DNA of 64,000 bases, from NCBI GenBank assembly GCA_035772785.1, contig JAOCPU010000001.1, forward strand, positions 1,302,001-1,366,000, given 5' to 3'. The translations under genes were made by a program, and so were the position numbers. Under the pieces are notes generated by a model. It was not told where the DNA came from, did no database searches, and saw only the letters and a program-made list of their open reading frames with translations. The DNA comes from Phlebiopsis flavidoalba. Taxonomy: Eukaryota; Basidiomycota; Agaricomycetes; Polyporales; Phanerochaetaceae. Each line of letters opens with the position of its first letter. Within the stretch, counting starts at the first letter, position 1. This document shows, in pieces, positions 23,278 through 35,707 of the stretch.

Positions 23278-26200
23278 TAGAAGGCCGGAAGAGCACGCCA
23301 TAGAATATACACAGAGAGGCCTCAACCCGTGGGATCTATAGCCCTGGTCCTCGGCATCCCTCTTGCGCTTCATCTCGCGCGAGACCTTGTGCTGTGCGGC
23401 CTCGTGCTTCGCGAGCTCGGGCGACACCTTTCGACACGAGGGCTCTCTTCGATATTTCTACAACAGGAAATCTCAGCACAAATGGGACGGTGGTAGTTGG
23501 GGCGGATACCGTACCTTGCTTGAGATCGTACCTGCCGGGCGGGCGGGGCAAACGCCGTAGTGGTCAGTGGCAAGCTGGCAGAGAGAGAGGAGAGCACGCG
23601 CGACTTTCACATAACTTCGTCGTCGTCGTTGTCAGGAAAGGTTATCACGTGGCCGTGCCCTTGCTTGCCCGCACGACCCGTACGACCTGTCGGCCCCGCA
23701 TCAGACGCACATATTCAACCACTCCCAGACCGGGTGTACGCACCGATACGATGGCACATAGGCCTCGATGTATTTCGACATTTGGTAGTTGTATGTGACC
23801 AGCTGTACGTCCGGCACGTCTAAGTTGGGGAGGTGAGTGGGGTACCACAGTCCCCGCGAGGTCCGTCGCGACCAGGATGTCGGACTCGAGCGGAGCGCAG
23901 CGACTGCAGCGCCGCCTCGCGCTGCTCCTGGTTCTTGCCCGATGTGCAGCGTCGCCGCGCTCCACTGTGGGGGGCGGGGGGACTGTGTCAGCGCCAGTGC
24001 ATCAACAAGCAAAATAGCACGCACATGGCCCGGCGCGCTGCAGGTCTTTGGCGACCCATTGTCCGCTGCGTCTTCGTTCTGGTTTGACAAACACAATGAT
24101 CGCGCGAGCCGTACTGTCCGCTGTTTTGAGGATCTCGAGCATCCGTTGTCTGCCGCGCTCGGATTTAGGCACAATGTTAGCCGGAGTACCGCAAACCCAA
24201 AAAAAAGGAGAGCACGCACTTCTTCTTCTCGTCGCCAATGGACAAACTCGACCTTCTGCTCGACCCGTGTCGACCGCACGGCCCGCCTCGCCAATCGTGA
24301 TGATGGCGGGGCGCTTGAGGTACTTCTTCGCGAGCCATGGGACGCTCGCTCCGGGACCGGCCCCCCCCCCGCAGCATATCGTCGCCGAGCAAGAGCGTCG
24401 TTCCTACGCGCGTTACATTGGTGCGAAGCCCTTCTGTGTTGACCATACGTCGCTCTACACCCGGACCGGGCGGTCAATGTCCATCTGCGTGCTCGCGCCC
24501 TGGTCCAGGTATCAGTATCTCGCCCTCCCATCCTTACGCGTCCGAGTGGCGCACTAGCATTTTGTCGAGGATGAACTGTGACGGTCCGCCTCGAAGCCAG
24601 ACCCAAAGGTTATCGACCCATCCGGTCGGCCTCGTCCCCATGACGCATGTTTCGGCTACTTGCGAACGAGGACTATGACGTGCCGCTCGATGACCCACTT
24701 CTTTCCAAGACGACCGGGTGCGTTGGCCGATTGATGATCTCGGCGCCGGAGCGCAAGTTGAACTGCTGTTCCTCTACGGATCGCTGTAGCTCGCAAAGCT
24801 ATGAATACACCGTGCCGAGCAATTAAAGGAAACGATGTAACGCACACCAACCGACGATGAGAAACACAAGTGAATCCAAGCGGTCCGCGGCAAAACTTCT
24901 TGGTTTCCGACCTCGATCTGCTGGGGCCAATTCACGGGTAGGAGCCCCATGATGATCGAATACGGACCCAAGTGTCCTAGTTCTCGTCGTGAAGGGAGGA
25001 CAGCTTGGAGTATGAAAGACAGCATCGGGATGACAAAAGGGCAGCAGTCTTACCAGGAACTAAAAGTAATGAGCCAATGTAGCACACAACATAAGCTAGT
25101 GTCACTCACCTGTCTCTGCAATACACCAATGATGTCTCGGTTTTGCAAACCCAATGGGGATCGCCTTGTCGTTGAATTGGCGAAGGCTGCCTTGTAGCCA
25201 ATTCGGTCGATGACATCCAGGAGGATTTGTTTGTGGTATAATTGGGACTCTGACCACGCGCGCAGAGGATGGGGGATCTGTCCTCCTGCAAGACATTAAT
25301 ACGACCCGTCAATGAATCCACAAAGGTAAATCGTACCTCGGGTGGCAATGCGTAAAGTCTTCTCGGAAAATACGCCAATCCCGCTCCTTCATCTCCTTCC
25401 AACGACTTCTCCGTCCAATGCCTCCTCTCATCAATACCCGTACTTCGCAGCCTTCCGCCGCTGCCAATCCGAGTCCGCGAGCTGCAGGCCCCCCTCCGTA
25501 CCTCCTCCCCGCTTCACAGCAGCGCCGCCGCCCGTCCCCGTACCGTCCATGCCAGCAATATGCCCGCGCCCAACTGATGACCTGCGCGCCCTGCCCGCTG
25601 GGCTGCCCACCGCCGCACCGGCGCCTCCGCCGAGAACGTGTCGTCCTGCTCGTCCAGTCAAACACGAACTTGCGGGTCCGTTCATCTTCCGGATCTTGCG
25701 CTTCTTCTTGTCCACCCCCAGGTACCGTGCGAACGGATCGCGCTCAGGTCGTCCCGTCGTCATCGGTCGGCACGTACGCTGCCGAAGTCCCGCCGACAGC
25801 GCGTTTCTCGGGCGTGCTGCCCTGGGCGGTGGCGGGTACGGGTGGTGGTGCGGCATGGAGCATCCCCGACGCGGCGGATGGCCCGCGTCCGCGCTCGGCG
25901 CGCGGGCCTGTGGGCACGCCTTGGTACGCCTGCCCTCTGTACTCTGTCTCTATACCCTATCCCTGTCCCTGTCGTCGGGCGGCGGTGGTCGTCGGTTCCT
26001 ATTACGCGTTTACCGTAGCGGCCTCCGTCGCGGGTCGTTTCTGTCATCGTCTGCATCATATCAAGCGGAGCCCACACGGGCACAAAGTCTCAGGGAACTA
26101 ACTCACAGCGTCCGCCGCCGCCGCCGCCGTACCGCGCGGCGCGTTCGCGCTCGCGCTCCCTCGCGCGTTATCTCCTCTGCGTGCGCTCGAGCCGCTCGCG

Positions 26201-26448
26201 GTCCTGCCGCGCCCGCTCGTCCTTCTCCTTCTGCTCTCGAATCTCCTGCGCCCGCTTCTCGATGGCGAGCTGTGCGCGCTGCTCCTTGGTAAGGAACTTG
26301 GGCTGCAGTAATGACAGCGCAATTAGTCAGAGGGCCTTACGCACGCTGGTGGGGGTGCGCACCTTTGCGGCAGCCTCTTTCTCCTGCCTTTTGTTTCTGC
26401 CTGCTAGCGCAGCGACTCGATGGAGAGAGGCTGCGAGCGTCCTGCCAT
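23278..26448 (-). CDS. PRP28: Spliceosomal DEAD-box helicase PRP28 (DDX23)
   Basis: PRP28 is the U5-associated helicase that unwinds U1 from the 5' splice site so U6 can pair. From the ATG at 26448 the minus strand gives AGRSQPLSIESLR, an intron, then KPKFLTKEQRAQLAIEKRAQ and a charged DRERLERTQ stretch. Next come LGVDKKKRKIRKMN (25700) and DWRIFREDF (25370). The helicase core follows: IDRIGYK, PSPIQRQAIPIGLQNRDIIG (25130-25200), AETG-intron-SGKT, GPYSIIM, ATPGRL..VIERHVIVL, DEADRM (about 24620), LDKM, EQKVEFVH..EKK, ATDLAGR, VPDVQLV..YQMSKYIEAYV (23770-23830), GRTGRAG, and EISKSRVSK near the end. All motifs are in family order. Introns and many one-base frameshifts separate them. The stop is uncertain (23278 in one frame, about 23336 in another). 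It diverges from the EF-hand gene across about 250 bp. Confidence 0.93.
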
Positions 26449-26749
26449 GGCCGTGGGTGGGTTGTGTCGTGTCCCTCTTTTGTTTTGTCAGTCAAGACAC
26501 GCCTAGCACACAGTGCGCCGTCGATGCCCCGCCGAGCGTGCAATCACGTGCGGCTGCCTATTCGGGAAATGCAATTATTTCTATGGCGCTTCGTGTTGAG
26601 AGACGCGACTTGTGCTACTAGACACGCTTGCCTCTCCGTACCGCAAGCCCCGGCGCGCTGCTCGACTACACGACAACATTCGCTTATTCACCGCTCGTTA
26701 AAACGATGAACAAGGCCCTGGAGGAACTGCGCAATGCGTCGCATTTGCG

Positions 26750-27425
26750 CTTCGAGAGCCCGGAGCCAGAGTCGAGACAGGGTCGTCGGACCTTTCGGAA
26801 TGACAGCACGGCGGGGCGGTGCAGCTACTTGATGCTGACGGCGGTATCTCACTAGAAGTGAGTCTTTTTATCTGCGGCCGAAAAATTCGGTGCAATGTTC
26901 TGATACACATGCATTCAGCTAGAGTCGTGTTTAGGCCACATCTTCTCGAAGTACTGCGAGCCACGCCCGGAGAAACGCCCTGGTCTCTGGGTCCCGCCCG
27001 GGGTTCGTACCTAACGTCGGACGGCCTTGATAAATGGGCGAGGGACACGAACGGGTCGGCATTCGACCAGGACTCCAAGGACGAACTTTTGATGTTCATG
27101 GACTGCACTGAGGAGGGCGGCTTAACGTGAGCAGCTACCGCTTGACTTTTGTTTCTTTGCTCATTGGTTGGCCGTTAAAAATGCAGTTTCGAGGGATTCT
27201 TGCAGGTTTACCAACTTCAGACTGAGTCAGATGAAGAAGAGACATGGAGAGATTCTGGTAGGCCTTTTATGGGTGCACTGGTGTTGCAAAACTCAGCTAC
27301 AAATCTCTGCACAGTTTGTCCACGGCTTTGACCGAACCCTCAAACTGGTTGCCACACGACGGGAGGATTGGAGGACTTGGAGATGGGAGATGGAGAGAAA
27401 CCTACCACGTAAGAAACAGCAATGT
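26750..27425 (+). CDS. EF-hand protein of a conserved uncharacterised fungal family
   Basis: Two calcium-binding-type loops are visible. The first, near 26820-26855, reads LLDADGGISLE (probably one residue short through an indel) and is followed by an intron. The second, near 27100-27200, reads DCTEEGGLTFEGFLQVYQ. Between them lies HLLEVLRATPGETPWSLGPA and YLTSDGLDKWARDTNG. After TESDEEETWRDL an intron leads to HGFDRTLKLV near the end. The order (first EF loop, PWSLxPxxGxxLT, second loop with FEGFxxxYQxQTxxDEEETW, HGxDxxL) matches a widespread fungal EF-hand family whose function I cannot name. The start is unresolved; an ATG at 26706 lies in another frame. Confidence 0.65.
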
Positions 27426-27674
27426 ACACGGATGTTGGATTCTGACTGTTGCACTCAGGTCGCAAGAAGACGTCAAAAGATACAAGCTCAAATTAACACA
27501 CACGCTAAAACATATCCTGTCCCGTATCTGTTATCGCGACCCACTACATACCCTCACATTTCTCACGACTAGATACAATTTCATCTCTACACAACACCTA
27601 TCCGCATCTCATCATGTTTATTCCACGCGTTCCTGCATAATTACGACTATCAGCCCATGATTCCTGTAACAACA

Positions 27675-28861
27675 TCAGCCTTCTACGAGTACAACGAATC
27701 CAATAAGCGTGAATGGTATTGAGACCCCAGTCACGTCGTGTCTCCTCGTGAAGCACCATACGTGCCTTTGGGGCGCGTTTGCTTGAAAGCCCAAATCTCC
27801 ATTCCTTCCCCAGTTCCCTTGACCACCTGAGACCGCTATGTTCCATTGCCTCGGAAAACTTTGCGTGGTTTGAACCCTTGTGATGTTGAATGACCCTTTT
27901 GCTTTGTCCAGGAACTGGTCCACGAGTGTTGGATCTCGCCGTTCAAATGCAGACGTATAACAGTGGGTGATGCGCCTTCTTGGGACCGTTCTCCACCAGG
28001 GATATTGCGTACAAGTGGCCGAGAGCTCTCAGAAGGGGGTCCACAAGGTCTGGCGAATATACCGTGTCGGATGTTATGATGAGATCGAAAGGTGCGCCGA
28101 GTGTAGGGTACGCGTTTCGGAGGATATCACGGGCGGTTATGACGGGCGAAGCTATGATTGTGTCGTGGTTCCACATCCATTCTGCTGGAAAAACGGTCCA
28201 GTCAAGGCACGGACCTGGATTGTACCGCATCCCTGCAGGTAGATCGGCCCAATTTTTTCGAGATGTTGTCCGCGAGCACAGAGTCAATCACATCCGGTAG
28301 ATCTGTTGCGACCACGTCCCATCCCCAAAGAACACAGGGCAAGTCTGAGAGAGTGGAGAGTGAGATGGCCGAGGAAGAGCCGCAATAAGACCCGTGGACC
28401 GCGAGTAGATCGATGACGACGAGAAGAAAAGGACCATACGCAAGAGAGCCCCGATACCACTGGCCCCAGCTCGAGCACCCTGGGGCGTCTTCCAGATGAC
28501 TGTCTGCTGTTGGGTTTTTTGTTATCGAGCACGTAGGCGGCAAGAAGCCACGCCCTCGGAGGACCTGCGACGCCCAAATACCATAGCGCAGCTGCCGTTT
28601 GTATTTCCGTCGTTCAAGTTGTGCCAGGCGGGGAAAAACACACTGCCCGAATGTATAGTCGAGCGTGGGGGACGCTGCTGTTGGTCTTGTGCGCCGGTAG
28701 AGGCGCTCCAGCGTGCGAGGCCGTCCTCGACATTTGCTGTAGCAGTGAGCAGGATATTTTCGTGAGTAGCACCGAGCCTGAGAGCGACGAGAGCAGAGGT
28801 GATATGGTCCGAGATAGAACACGATGGCAAAGGCAAGGCATGCGAGCAACGGGCACCGCAA
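27675..28861 (-). CDS. Lysine methyltransferase, METTL21/nicotinamide N-methyltransferase-like
   Basis: This is a class I SAM-dependent methyltransferase of the fungal protein-lysine type. On the minus strand YGIWASQVL and YVLDNKKPNSRQSS lead to motif I RPRVLELG (about 28475). WGWDVVATDLPDVIDSVLAD (about 28290) is the acidic SAM-binding loop and helix, and SVLADNISKNWADLP follows. Then come LDWTVFPAEWMW (28190), PFDLIITSDTVYSPDLVDPL (28050-28110) as the post-motif II strand, LLYVCIERRDPTLVDQFLDK and, near the C-terminus, GLRWSRELGKEW and EIWA. The order is that of METTL21/EFM-type enzymes that modify translation factors or chaperones; the substrate cannot be read from sequence. Both ends are approximate. 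It converges with the EF-hand gene and diverges from the RhoGEF. Confidence 0.78.
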
Positions 28862-28914
28862 GAGTTGTGGTCGGCAACGGTCCCCATAAGCGCCGTTCTA
28901 GCACGCGTCTGTGA

Positions 28915-29081
28915 GCCTTGCCCGTCTATCCTCAACACCACCCCCCACCTGCTCTCCCCCCGCTCGAGTCCGCGGTCCCCCCCCCCTTTTGTCCTCCTCG
29001 CGCTTTTTTCTGCTTAATCTCTCTTCTGCGTCGGGGCATTCTGGAAGAGTAACAGAGCAGACAGCCGCGCCCAAGCGAGCC
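28915..29081 (+). promoter_or_regulatory. CT-rich promoter of the RhoGEF gene
   Basis: The plus strand is pyrimidine-rich (runs of C and T, 28920-29015) right before the ATG at 29082. The short gap to the methyltransferase start makes this a bidirectional promoter. Confidence 0.5.
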
Positions 29082-32000
29082 ATGAAGGCGTTTCTCAATC
29101 GCATCAATCGTGGTCTCTCCAAGGAGAAAGACAAGGAGAAGGAAGTCAAGGAGAAAGTGCCCCAGCTGCCCCCTCTGCCAGAATGGCCCCCTCAGAGAGG
29201 CTCGGGTACGCCTACGGCGGTCTTCAAGCCGCTGCCAGATTTATCATCACGACCGTTACCGCCAGTCGAAGAGCCTACCTCTTCGTCGACCGAATCATCT
29301 GCACATCCCACGCCGGACTGGCTCACTATCACCATTGCCGGCTCCAGAAGGGAAAGATGGACTGCAGGTCATCGAGGTCACCGTGACAGCTGCTGCACCG
29401 CGCATGAAGGAATCCGACTCGGCGGGACGAAATTCGCGCAAGACTAATAACAGTAGCAACAGCTCAAACGGCGCGCATGCCGACGTGCAGAAGAAAGTCG
29501 CGTTCATCTTCGCCACCTCCCACTCCTGGGACCCGACCTCAGCCGACCATTGCCCTCTACCGACACGCCCATACCCGGGAGTCAGGGTCCGTCAAAGACT
29601 AGCGTATCTCGTTTCCAGGCGGCGCATACCAAAGACCCCCGGGGCTCGACCTCCACACGGCCGCCTCGTCCAGGACGGACCGTTGCCACCCTGAAGTCTG
29701 TGAAGCCGGCCTCCACTCGCGCTGCATCCTCTCCGTACCCACGCGCGTATCATGACGGTGCATCGATTCACCAGTCTCTGCGATCGGGCACACCCTATTC
29801 CCAGATGACCCATGACAAGCAGCCGGATTCTGTCTGCCCAATCATGGACGCGAAGGTGCCGAAGAAGACCTTCGTATCGAATCTCGGCCAGCGAGAGCGC
29901 ACGCGCGACAGGAAGTTCTCTGGGAAATAGTCGCCAGGAGGAGCGGTACGTCCTCCATTTGAGCGCGGGCTTCACAGACACTCAATTAATTGCAGCTACG
30001 TAAACGAGCTCATTAAGATGAAGGAAACCTTCATTGACCCCTTGCTGCATCCATACTCTGCTTCGACGCCCGCCTCACCAGCGTTCGAAGACTTCCCAGT
30101 TGAGTCCCCTCGTGAATCCATCGACCACCTGCCCATTGCTGCCCGCTTCCTGTCACCAACGCCCTTCCGCCTCGGAGTCTCCACCAAGAAGGACGACCAC
30201 CCGAGCATGGACGGCGAGTCCATCGCGTCTGACGAAGAGGAAGAAGCAGAGGACCGCATGGGGCAAGGCTACTCCCAGTCGGCCAAGGGTAGGGCAGATG
30301 AGCCTGACCGCGACAGCACAATCACCCTCGCTCCCCGTACGGCACGACTCGCTCGGCGTTGCCAAGTACGGCACAGGATTACCTTTCCCTCCCGTTCCCA
30401 TCAATCACTTCCCCCACCGCCTCGAGCGAACCCCATGTCGGGCTCGACACAGTCGCTCGGGCGGCAGTCCATACACGAGAACGACTTCTCGGGTGGCATG
30501 AGTATCGCCAAAACCTTCTGCTGCCGCGCCGTCACGGAGTGTACTGCAAAAGTTCAAGAAGAGCAACTCCACGCCCCCCTCCTCCACGCTAAGCGGAGCT
30601 GTCTCGCCCACTATGCTCCCCGAAGATCTCCGCATATGCCTAGAAGTTGTCGAGCCGGTAGTATTCTTGAAGGCCACATCAAGCTTAGTGAAAGTCTGCG
30701 GAAGCGATACGAAGATCAATATCCTCTCGTCCGATCATTGGCAGACGTCTTCGTCACAAACGTGAGCCATGTACAATGAATTGCTTGAATTTGACTAACC
30801 ATAATTGACCATAGTCACATATCTTGCACGGTTACGCCACCTTCGTCCTGCACCTTGAGCGCGCTCTCGAGCAAGTGGATAAAGCACTCACTACGGCTGC
30901 CGCAAAAAAAGCCAAAGAAGCAAGAGGCGGATCAGTGGTTGAAGGTTTGCCAGTACCTTCAGCAGCTCGAGATATCAGCTTCGGAAAAAAGGCGAGACGG
31001 GCATGGCGATTTCGCTCTCCAAAACCCTTCCAACGGCTACTCAAGTACCTCTCCTCTTCCAAAATCTCCTATTTCATACAGATCCTAGCAACTATGAGTA
31101 CGAGAGTACGTTTGCCAGATGGTTGCCGACGGTAGAGACCATTGTCGGGAGTATCGAGGACGAGAAGATCCATAAGGAAGAGCGAGACAAGACCAGAGAT
31201 GTGTTCGGCCGAATCGAAGGGTTGGACAAGGTCAAGCAGCTCATGATCCCACAAAACCATCGCGAATCTTGCTGACGAGCGACGAGAGATAGGGATCAAA
31301 CGAAAAGGGGTCTCTGCCCCACCAGCCGTGCGACCTCCCGCAGTCAAAGGCAAGACGTCGTTCAAGGCGGATCTGAGCGATTGTACTGCAGGCTGGGTCC
31401 AGTGGTATTTACCGGGGGGGTAAGAAGGACCAGTGGCTGGTGGTGTGTTCACCGACGTTCGTTGTTCTACGATTTGTCAGCGGATTGGAACGACCCTCGC
31501 TGCCAACTGGGTCCCGCATCCAGTGTCTACGGTGCTCGAGCCAAACTCGTTGCCGGATCAGGGCAATCCGTCGAAGTACGGGACTACTCCAAGCACGGCG
31601 AGCCTCCCAGGTTTTAAAGCCTCGTAACCTATATACGCTTCATCAAGGTATGCGTTTTATAGTATGCGTAGCACACTCCAAAACGAGCTGACGTGGAGGA
31701 ATGTAGATTGAGACATGGGCAATTGGGGACGTTGTGCAACCCCGTGAAGGTGTTGTCTCAATGGAAAGAGTAAGCCTGACCACCTTCTGTATCGATCATT
31801 AACCAGGTCTAACGCGTTATCGCCGATCCGAGCGTCGTGAAATCGCTGGACAACAAGTACATTCAGGCTTGCAACCTCGAATCGTACCTATGCCAGACGA
31901 GGATGAGGACAACGACGGCGGGATAGACTCAGACGATTCTGACCGCAAGAGCAAGATGAGTTTCTCCTACTGGGGGGCTGACAAGGTCCACCTTGCAAAA

Positions 32001-32489
32001 GCCCATCGTCAAGCCGAAAACCTGTGGCTGGCCCGGGCTCAAAAACCCGGCGAGGCACCCCCACGACGTCATACGGGCGAGAGTCGGTCTGCCAACGCGA
32101 AGTTCGGCCCCCACGCGGATGGTCGGAGATGCGCCCAACGCCCCGCGCCCAGCCAGCCGTCGCACACAGGCAACACCAACCGCTCGTCGGCCCAACCCCC
32201 GCAGTCTGAATGAGGGCCATTCGGTGGTGAAGGTCCACCGTCACCCAGGGATCGCCCCGCTTGGGACACCAGCACGCGGGCCACCCGCCACGCCTATTTC
32301 CCAGGAAGAGAAAGGGCGCGGAACACATCCCAAACGAGCACTGCGACCCGGACACCAACTATCCCTGTCGCCGTGCCGATGGCTGCCACCACATCTACCA
32401 CTACCAAGCTTGCTTCACACTGCACCCTCACGAGCGACTCTGGTGTCGGGTTCTACCGTACTATCATGGCCCAAAAATCCCTCTCTTAA
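29082..32489 (+). CDS. RhoGEF with DH and PH domains
   Basis: It activates Rho-type GTPases by catalysing nucleotide exchange, so it probably acts in polarity or cell-wall signalling at the cortex. The ATG at 29082 opens MKAFLNRINRGLSKEKDKEK, then PPLPEWPP and a Ser/Pro-rich region with KKVAFI (29480). The Dbl-homology domain starts near 29895 with RQEVLWEIV and a shifted ASEERYV, interrupted by an intron, then NELIKMKETFIDPLLHPYSA (30000-30070). A roughly 550-bp acidic and Ser-rich insert follows. EGHIKLSESLRKRYEDQYPL (30670) then leads to YATFVLHLERALEQVDKAL, FQRLLKYPLLFQNLL (31020-31070), RWLPTVETIVGSIEDEKIHK. The PH part is near 31380-31830 (VFTGG, VVFTDV, SKHGEPPRF, NLYKFIK-intron-IETW). 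A tail with SDDSDRKSKMSFSYWGADKV (31930-31990) ends at TAA 32487-32489 in the frame reading TIMAQKSLS. Several frameshifts occur. Confidence 0.88.
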
Positions 32490-33096
32490 CCGCCTTTTAA
32501 CCCATAGACAAGCTTCACCGCATCCACGGACCATCCCGCGCCCTCTCTCATAATATTTCCTTTTGCTTCTCACTAAAAACGCTGTTTTAACGGAACCATT
32601 CACGACATTCATTCACGGCCGACATGTGTCTCTCTTCATCCTCCTGTCGAGCTTGCTATGCTATCACCGCACCGTTGCATCATCTTTCCTTCTCCCTCTC
32701 GTCACTTTTCTATCACATATTGTCATTGAGTATTCCCCACTGTTAACGATACCGTAATCACCCTCGTTATTGCATTATGCCTCCATCCCCTCTAATCGCC
32801 CACTTCTCACGCGGGTGTTAGCTCGCTCGTTCCGTCAGTCGTCTACGGGCGCTGTGGTCGATACCCTCGTACCGTTCCCCTCCGCCCGCCAGGCGTTTAC
32901 AATCCCACTCCACCGTCTCGATACCACACACACACACCCCGCTCCTTATATCTCGCGCGCTCTTCTTGTTCATTGTCCAAGTACAGTTTCCAAAGCCTCG
33001 TCTCTTCTATTAAGTAGATTGAAATTGTATTACAGCTAGCTCTGGAATCCCTCCCACGACTGCCCTGCCTCGCCTTTTTTGGAAAATGTATCGCAA
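32490..33096. other. 3' region between convergent RhoGEF and asparagine synthetase
   Basis: Pyrimidine-rich plus strand with no recognised gene. Pyrimidine enrichment here may be 3' UTR or the remains of a promoter; nothing else is supported. Confidence 0.4.
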
Positions 33097-35366
33097 TCAG
33101 CTGGTCGTCTCGGACGCGTACGCCGCGGTGTGAATCGCTGACCGCCCCGGCCGCTGGGATCTGAGGCGCAGCCCCAGTCGCCGCGGGGTATCCACCGGAC
33201 AGCGGTCTTGGCGGCTGCTTCCGATGGGAAGAGACCTGCAAAAGCGTCGTGAGCTCATGGTGGGTGTGAAAAAGTGATGGTTCGTACCGTCGAAGATCTC
33301 GCGAATTGTAGTAGGCCTCTTTGGTGTCAGGAGTGTCGTGTGGCCAACGCTCTGCACGCTTGGCGAATGCTTCGATTCGGAGGACCTCGGCGGCGGCGTG
33401 GTCTTTTCATGCTGCCGCAGGGATGAGCATACCGAATACACTAAGCAGATTTTGAAAACTTACCCGTCATCCACGAAGTAGCCGACACCGTCAGAGAACT
33501 GCTCCTTCTGGCGCCATAATATTGAGTGCTGGGCAGAAGTATGGCTGATGGCTGTGTTTAGGCAAAAATATAAACTTAGGCAGGATAGAACGACGGGTTC
33601 CTCACCTTTGCCGTCCGGCGCACAGTCGAACGCTTTCCGGATGATGTACTTCTCCATCTTCGGACACCCATCCGCATCAAGCTCCTGTTCACCGCCCTTG
33701 TGGAACATCTTCTCCTCGGGGTTGACGTTCATCGCGACCTCGAGGAACGACTTGTCGAGGAACGGTACACGAGCTTCGAGACCCCATGCCATTGTTGACC
33801 TAAGAATACTGTGAATATATGTATCAAAGGAGAAGAAATGGGTGCCCACTTGTTGGCACGCAGACAGTCGGCGGTGTGGAGGTTCTTGACTCTGCGAACA
33901 CACTCCTGGTGGAGCGACGCTGCGTCAGGTGCTTTGTGGAAGTAGAGGTATCCTGGACAAGATATTAGCCCCTACTAGCTCGAAGAACGTGATCAGGCTT
34001 ACCACCGAAAATTTCATCGCTACCCTCGCCGGACAACACCATCTTGACACCCATAGCCTTGATTTTACGGCTGAGCAGGTACATTGGCGTACTCGCACGG
34101 ACGGTCGTGACATCGTAGGTCTCGAGATGGTAGATAACGTCTGGAATCGCGTCGAGACCTTCCTGAACGGTGAAGACGTATTCGTGATGTACAGTGCCAA
34201 GGAAGTGCGCCGCTTTGCGCGCGGCGAGCAGATCAGGCGAGTTCTCGAGACCAATGGAGAAGGAGTGCAGTTGCGGCCAAGACGCAATAGTAGCTGTAGG
34301 CCCTCAGTCAGAACTCAGGGAATGTGATTGGGATTGTGGGCTCACCATATTCATCAATGTCCGCACCGATAAACAGGCGTCGTTGGACCGCTCTGCAGCT
34401 CCTGCAGCTTCTTCTTCCTCAGCTCAGCCCCTGCGCAAGGGCCACCTTCTCCGCTCTCTCTCGCAGCGATTGATGCAATGAGGACTGCTATCGAGTTCCT
34501 CCGCTAAGCAGGACACCATAGGGGACCTCGGACATGAGCCGCTTGCGCACCGCATTCTCGAGGCTCTCCCGGAGGAGGGTGAGATCCGCAGCCTTCGTGG
34601 GGATAGAGGCGTCGAGGCCTTCGCGTTCGCCGTCCCACCACGAGGGCTGGAAGTAGCGTGTGGTCGAGCGGTCTGCGCTGTCGTAGACGTGCCCAGCGCA
34701 GCGGGAAGGAGATGATCTCGTCGCATTCCTCTACGAGGGCCTTGAGCTCCGAGGCAAAGTAGGTCGCGCCGGGACGTTTGGAGGACCAGCCCTGGTAGAG
34801 CGTGGTGATACACGATGGGGTCGCGTGCCGCGATAATGCGCGAGGGGGTGACGGACTCGTCGAGCAGAACGAAAGAGAACATGCCATCAAGCTGAGCGCA
34901 GAGTGCCCTGTCCTGTTCGCGATACTGTACGCGAGGGGGAAAAGACAGTTGAGTATATGCGCTGCGATAGCCTCACAGCATAGCTTAGACTTACGAGGGG
35001 GATAATGACTTCACAGTCAGAGTGGGTCTTGAAAGCATACTGCGACTTTAGTGAATCCGAAGCTTTGTGTGGTTGTAGATCTCGCCGTTGACGGCCAGGA
35101 TGATCTTTCCACATCGTCGCTCACTAGAGGCTGAGCGCCCGGTGTCTACATGCGTCCTGGGTCAGATGTGCACTCCGAATAGGGTGTCCGTTGACATAAC
35201 CGACACCGACGATAGCGAGACGTTCATGGACGAGGATGCTCTGTTGTCCGACATAGCATCCCGACCAATCTGGTCCGCGATGTCTAATTTTCTTTCCGCA
35301 AGCAATGAGCTTGGTACGGTCAAGGCTTGGCTTTTCGAGTCCGTGGGCGGCGACGATGCCACACAT
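33097..35366 (-). CDS. ASN1: Asparagine synthetase (glutamine-hydrolysing)
   Basis: It makes asparagine from aspartate, glutamine and ATP in the cytosol. The ATG at 35366 gives MCGIVAAHG with Cys-2, the glutaminase nucleophile, followed by [12 protein letters not shown] and [11 protein letters not shown]. Next are [10 protein letters not shown] (35080), [21 protein letters not shown] (34880), ARDPI and [18 protein letters not shown]. The synthetase P-loop LSGGLDSSLIASI lies near 34470-34510. Then come [60 protein letters not shown] (33960-34040), [20 protein letters not shown] (33720-33795), [26 protein letters not shown] and TKEAYY. It ends near [17 protein letters not shown] with the stop at 33099-33097. 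All catalytic motifs are present; introns and scattered frameshifts separate them. Confidence 0.95.
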
Positions 35367-35707
35367 GGTTGTCGGCGGATGTCTAGAGGGCGGGGGTCGT
35401 GGTGTAGGGTAGAGAATGAGGAGGCGGGAGGCCGGTGACTCGCTTGCTGGGGTTCGGACATGACTCGCACTGAAGAATCGCGATTTTCATTCGTCGCGTC
35501 TGTTTTCTGTTTCTCCGTTTCCCCGATCGAACCTGTGGCGTGGCCTCGCCCGGAGCGTCTTCTCACTCTCTGCGTTTGCCCGCACCCGCATCGTCCTACG
35601 TGGCCCCGAACACATGCCATAAAACATACGAAATACAAGTACATCCACCGAAAGTACACCGAGGGCCGTTGTCGTCTGACTTGTACATCTGACTGCTTAT
35701 CTAGCCC

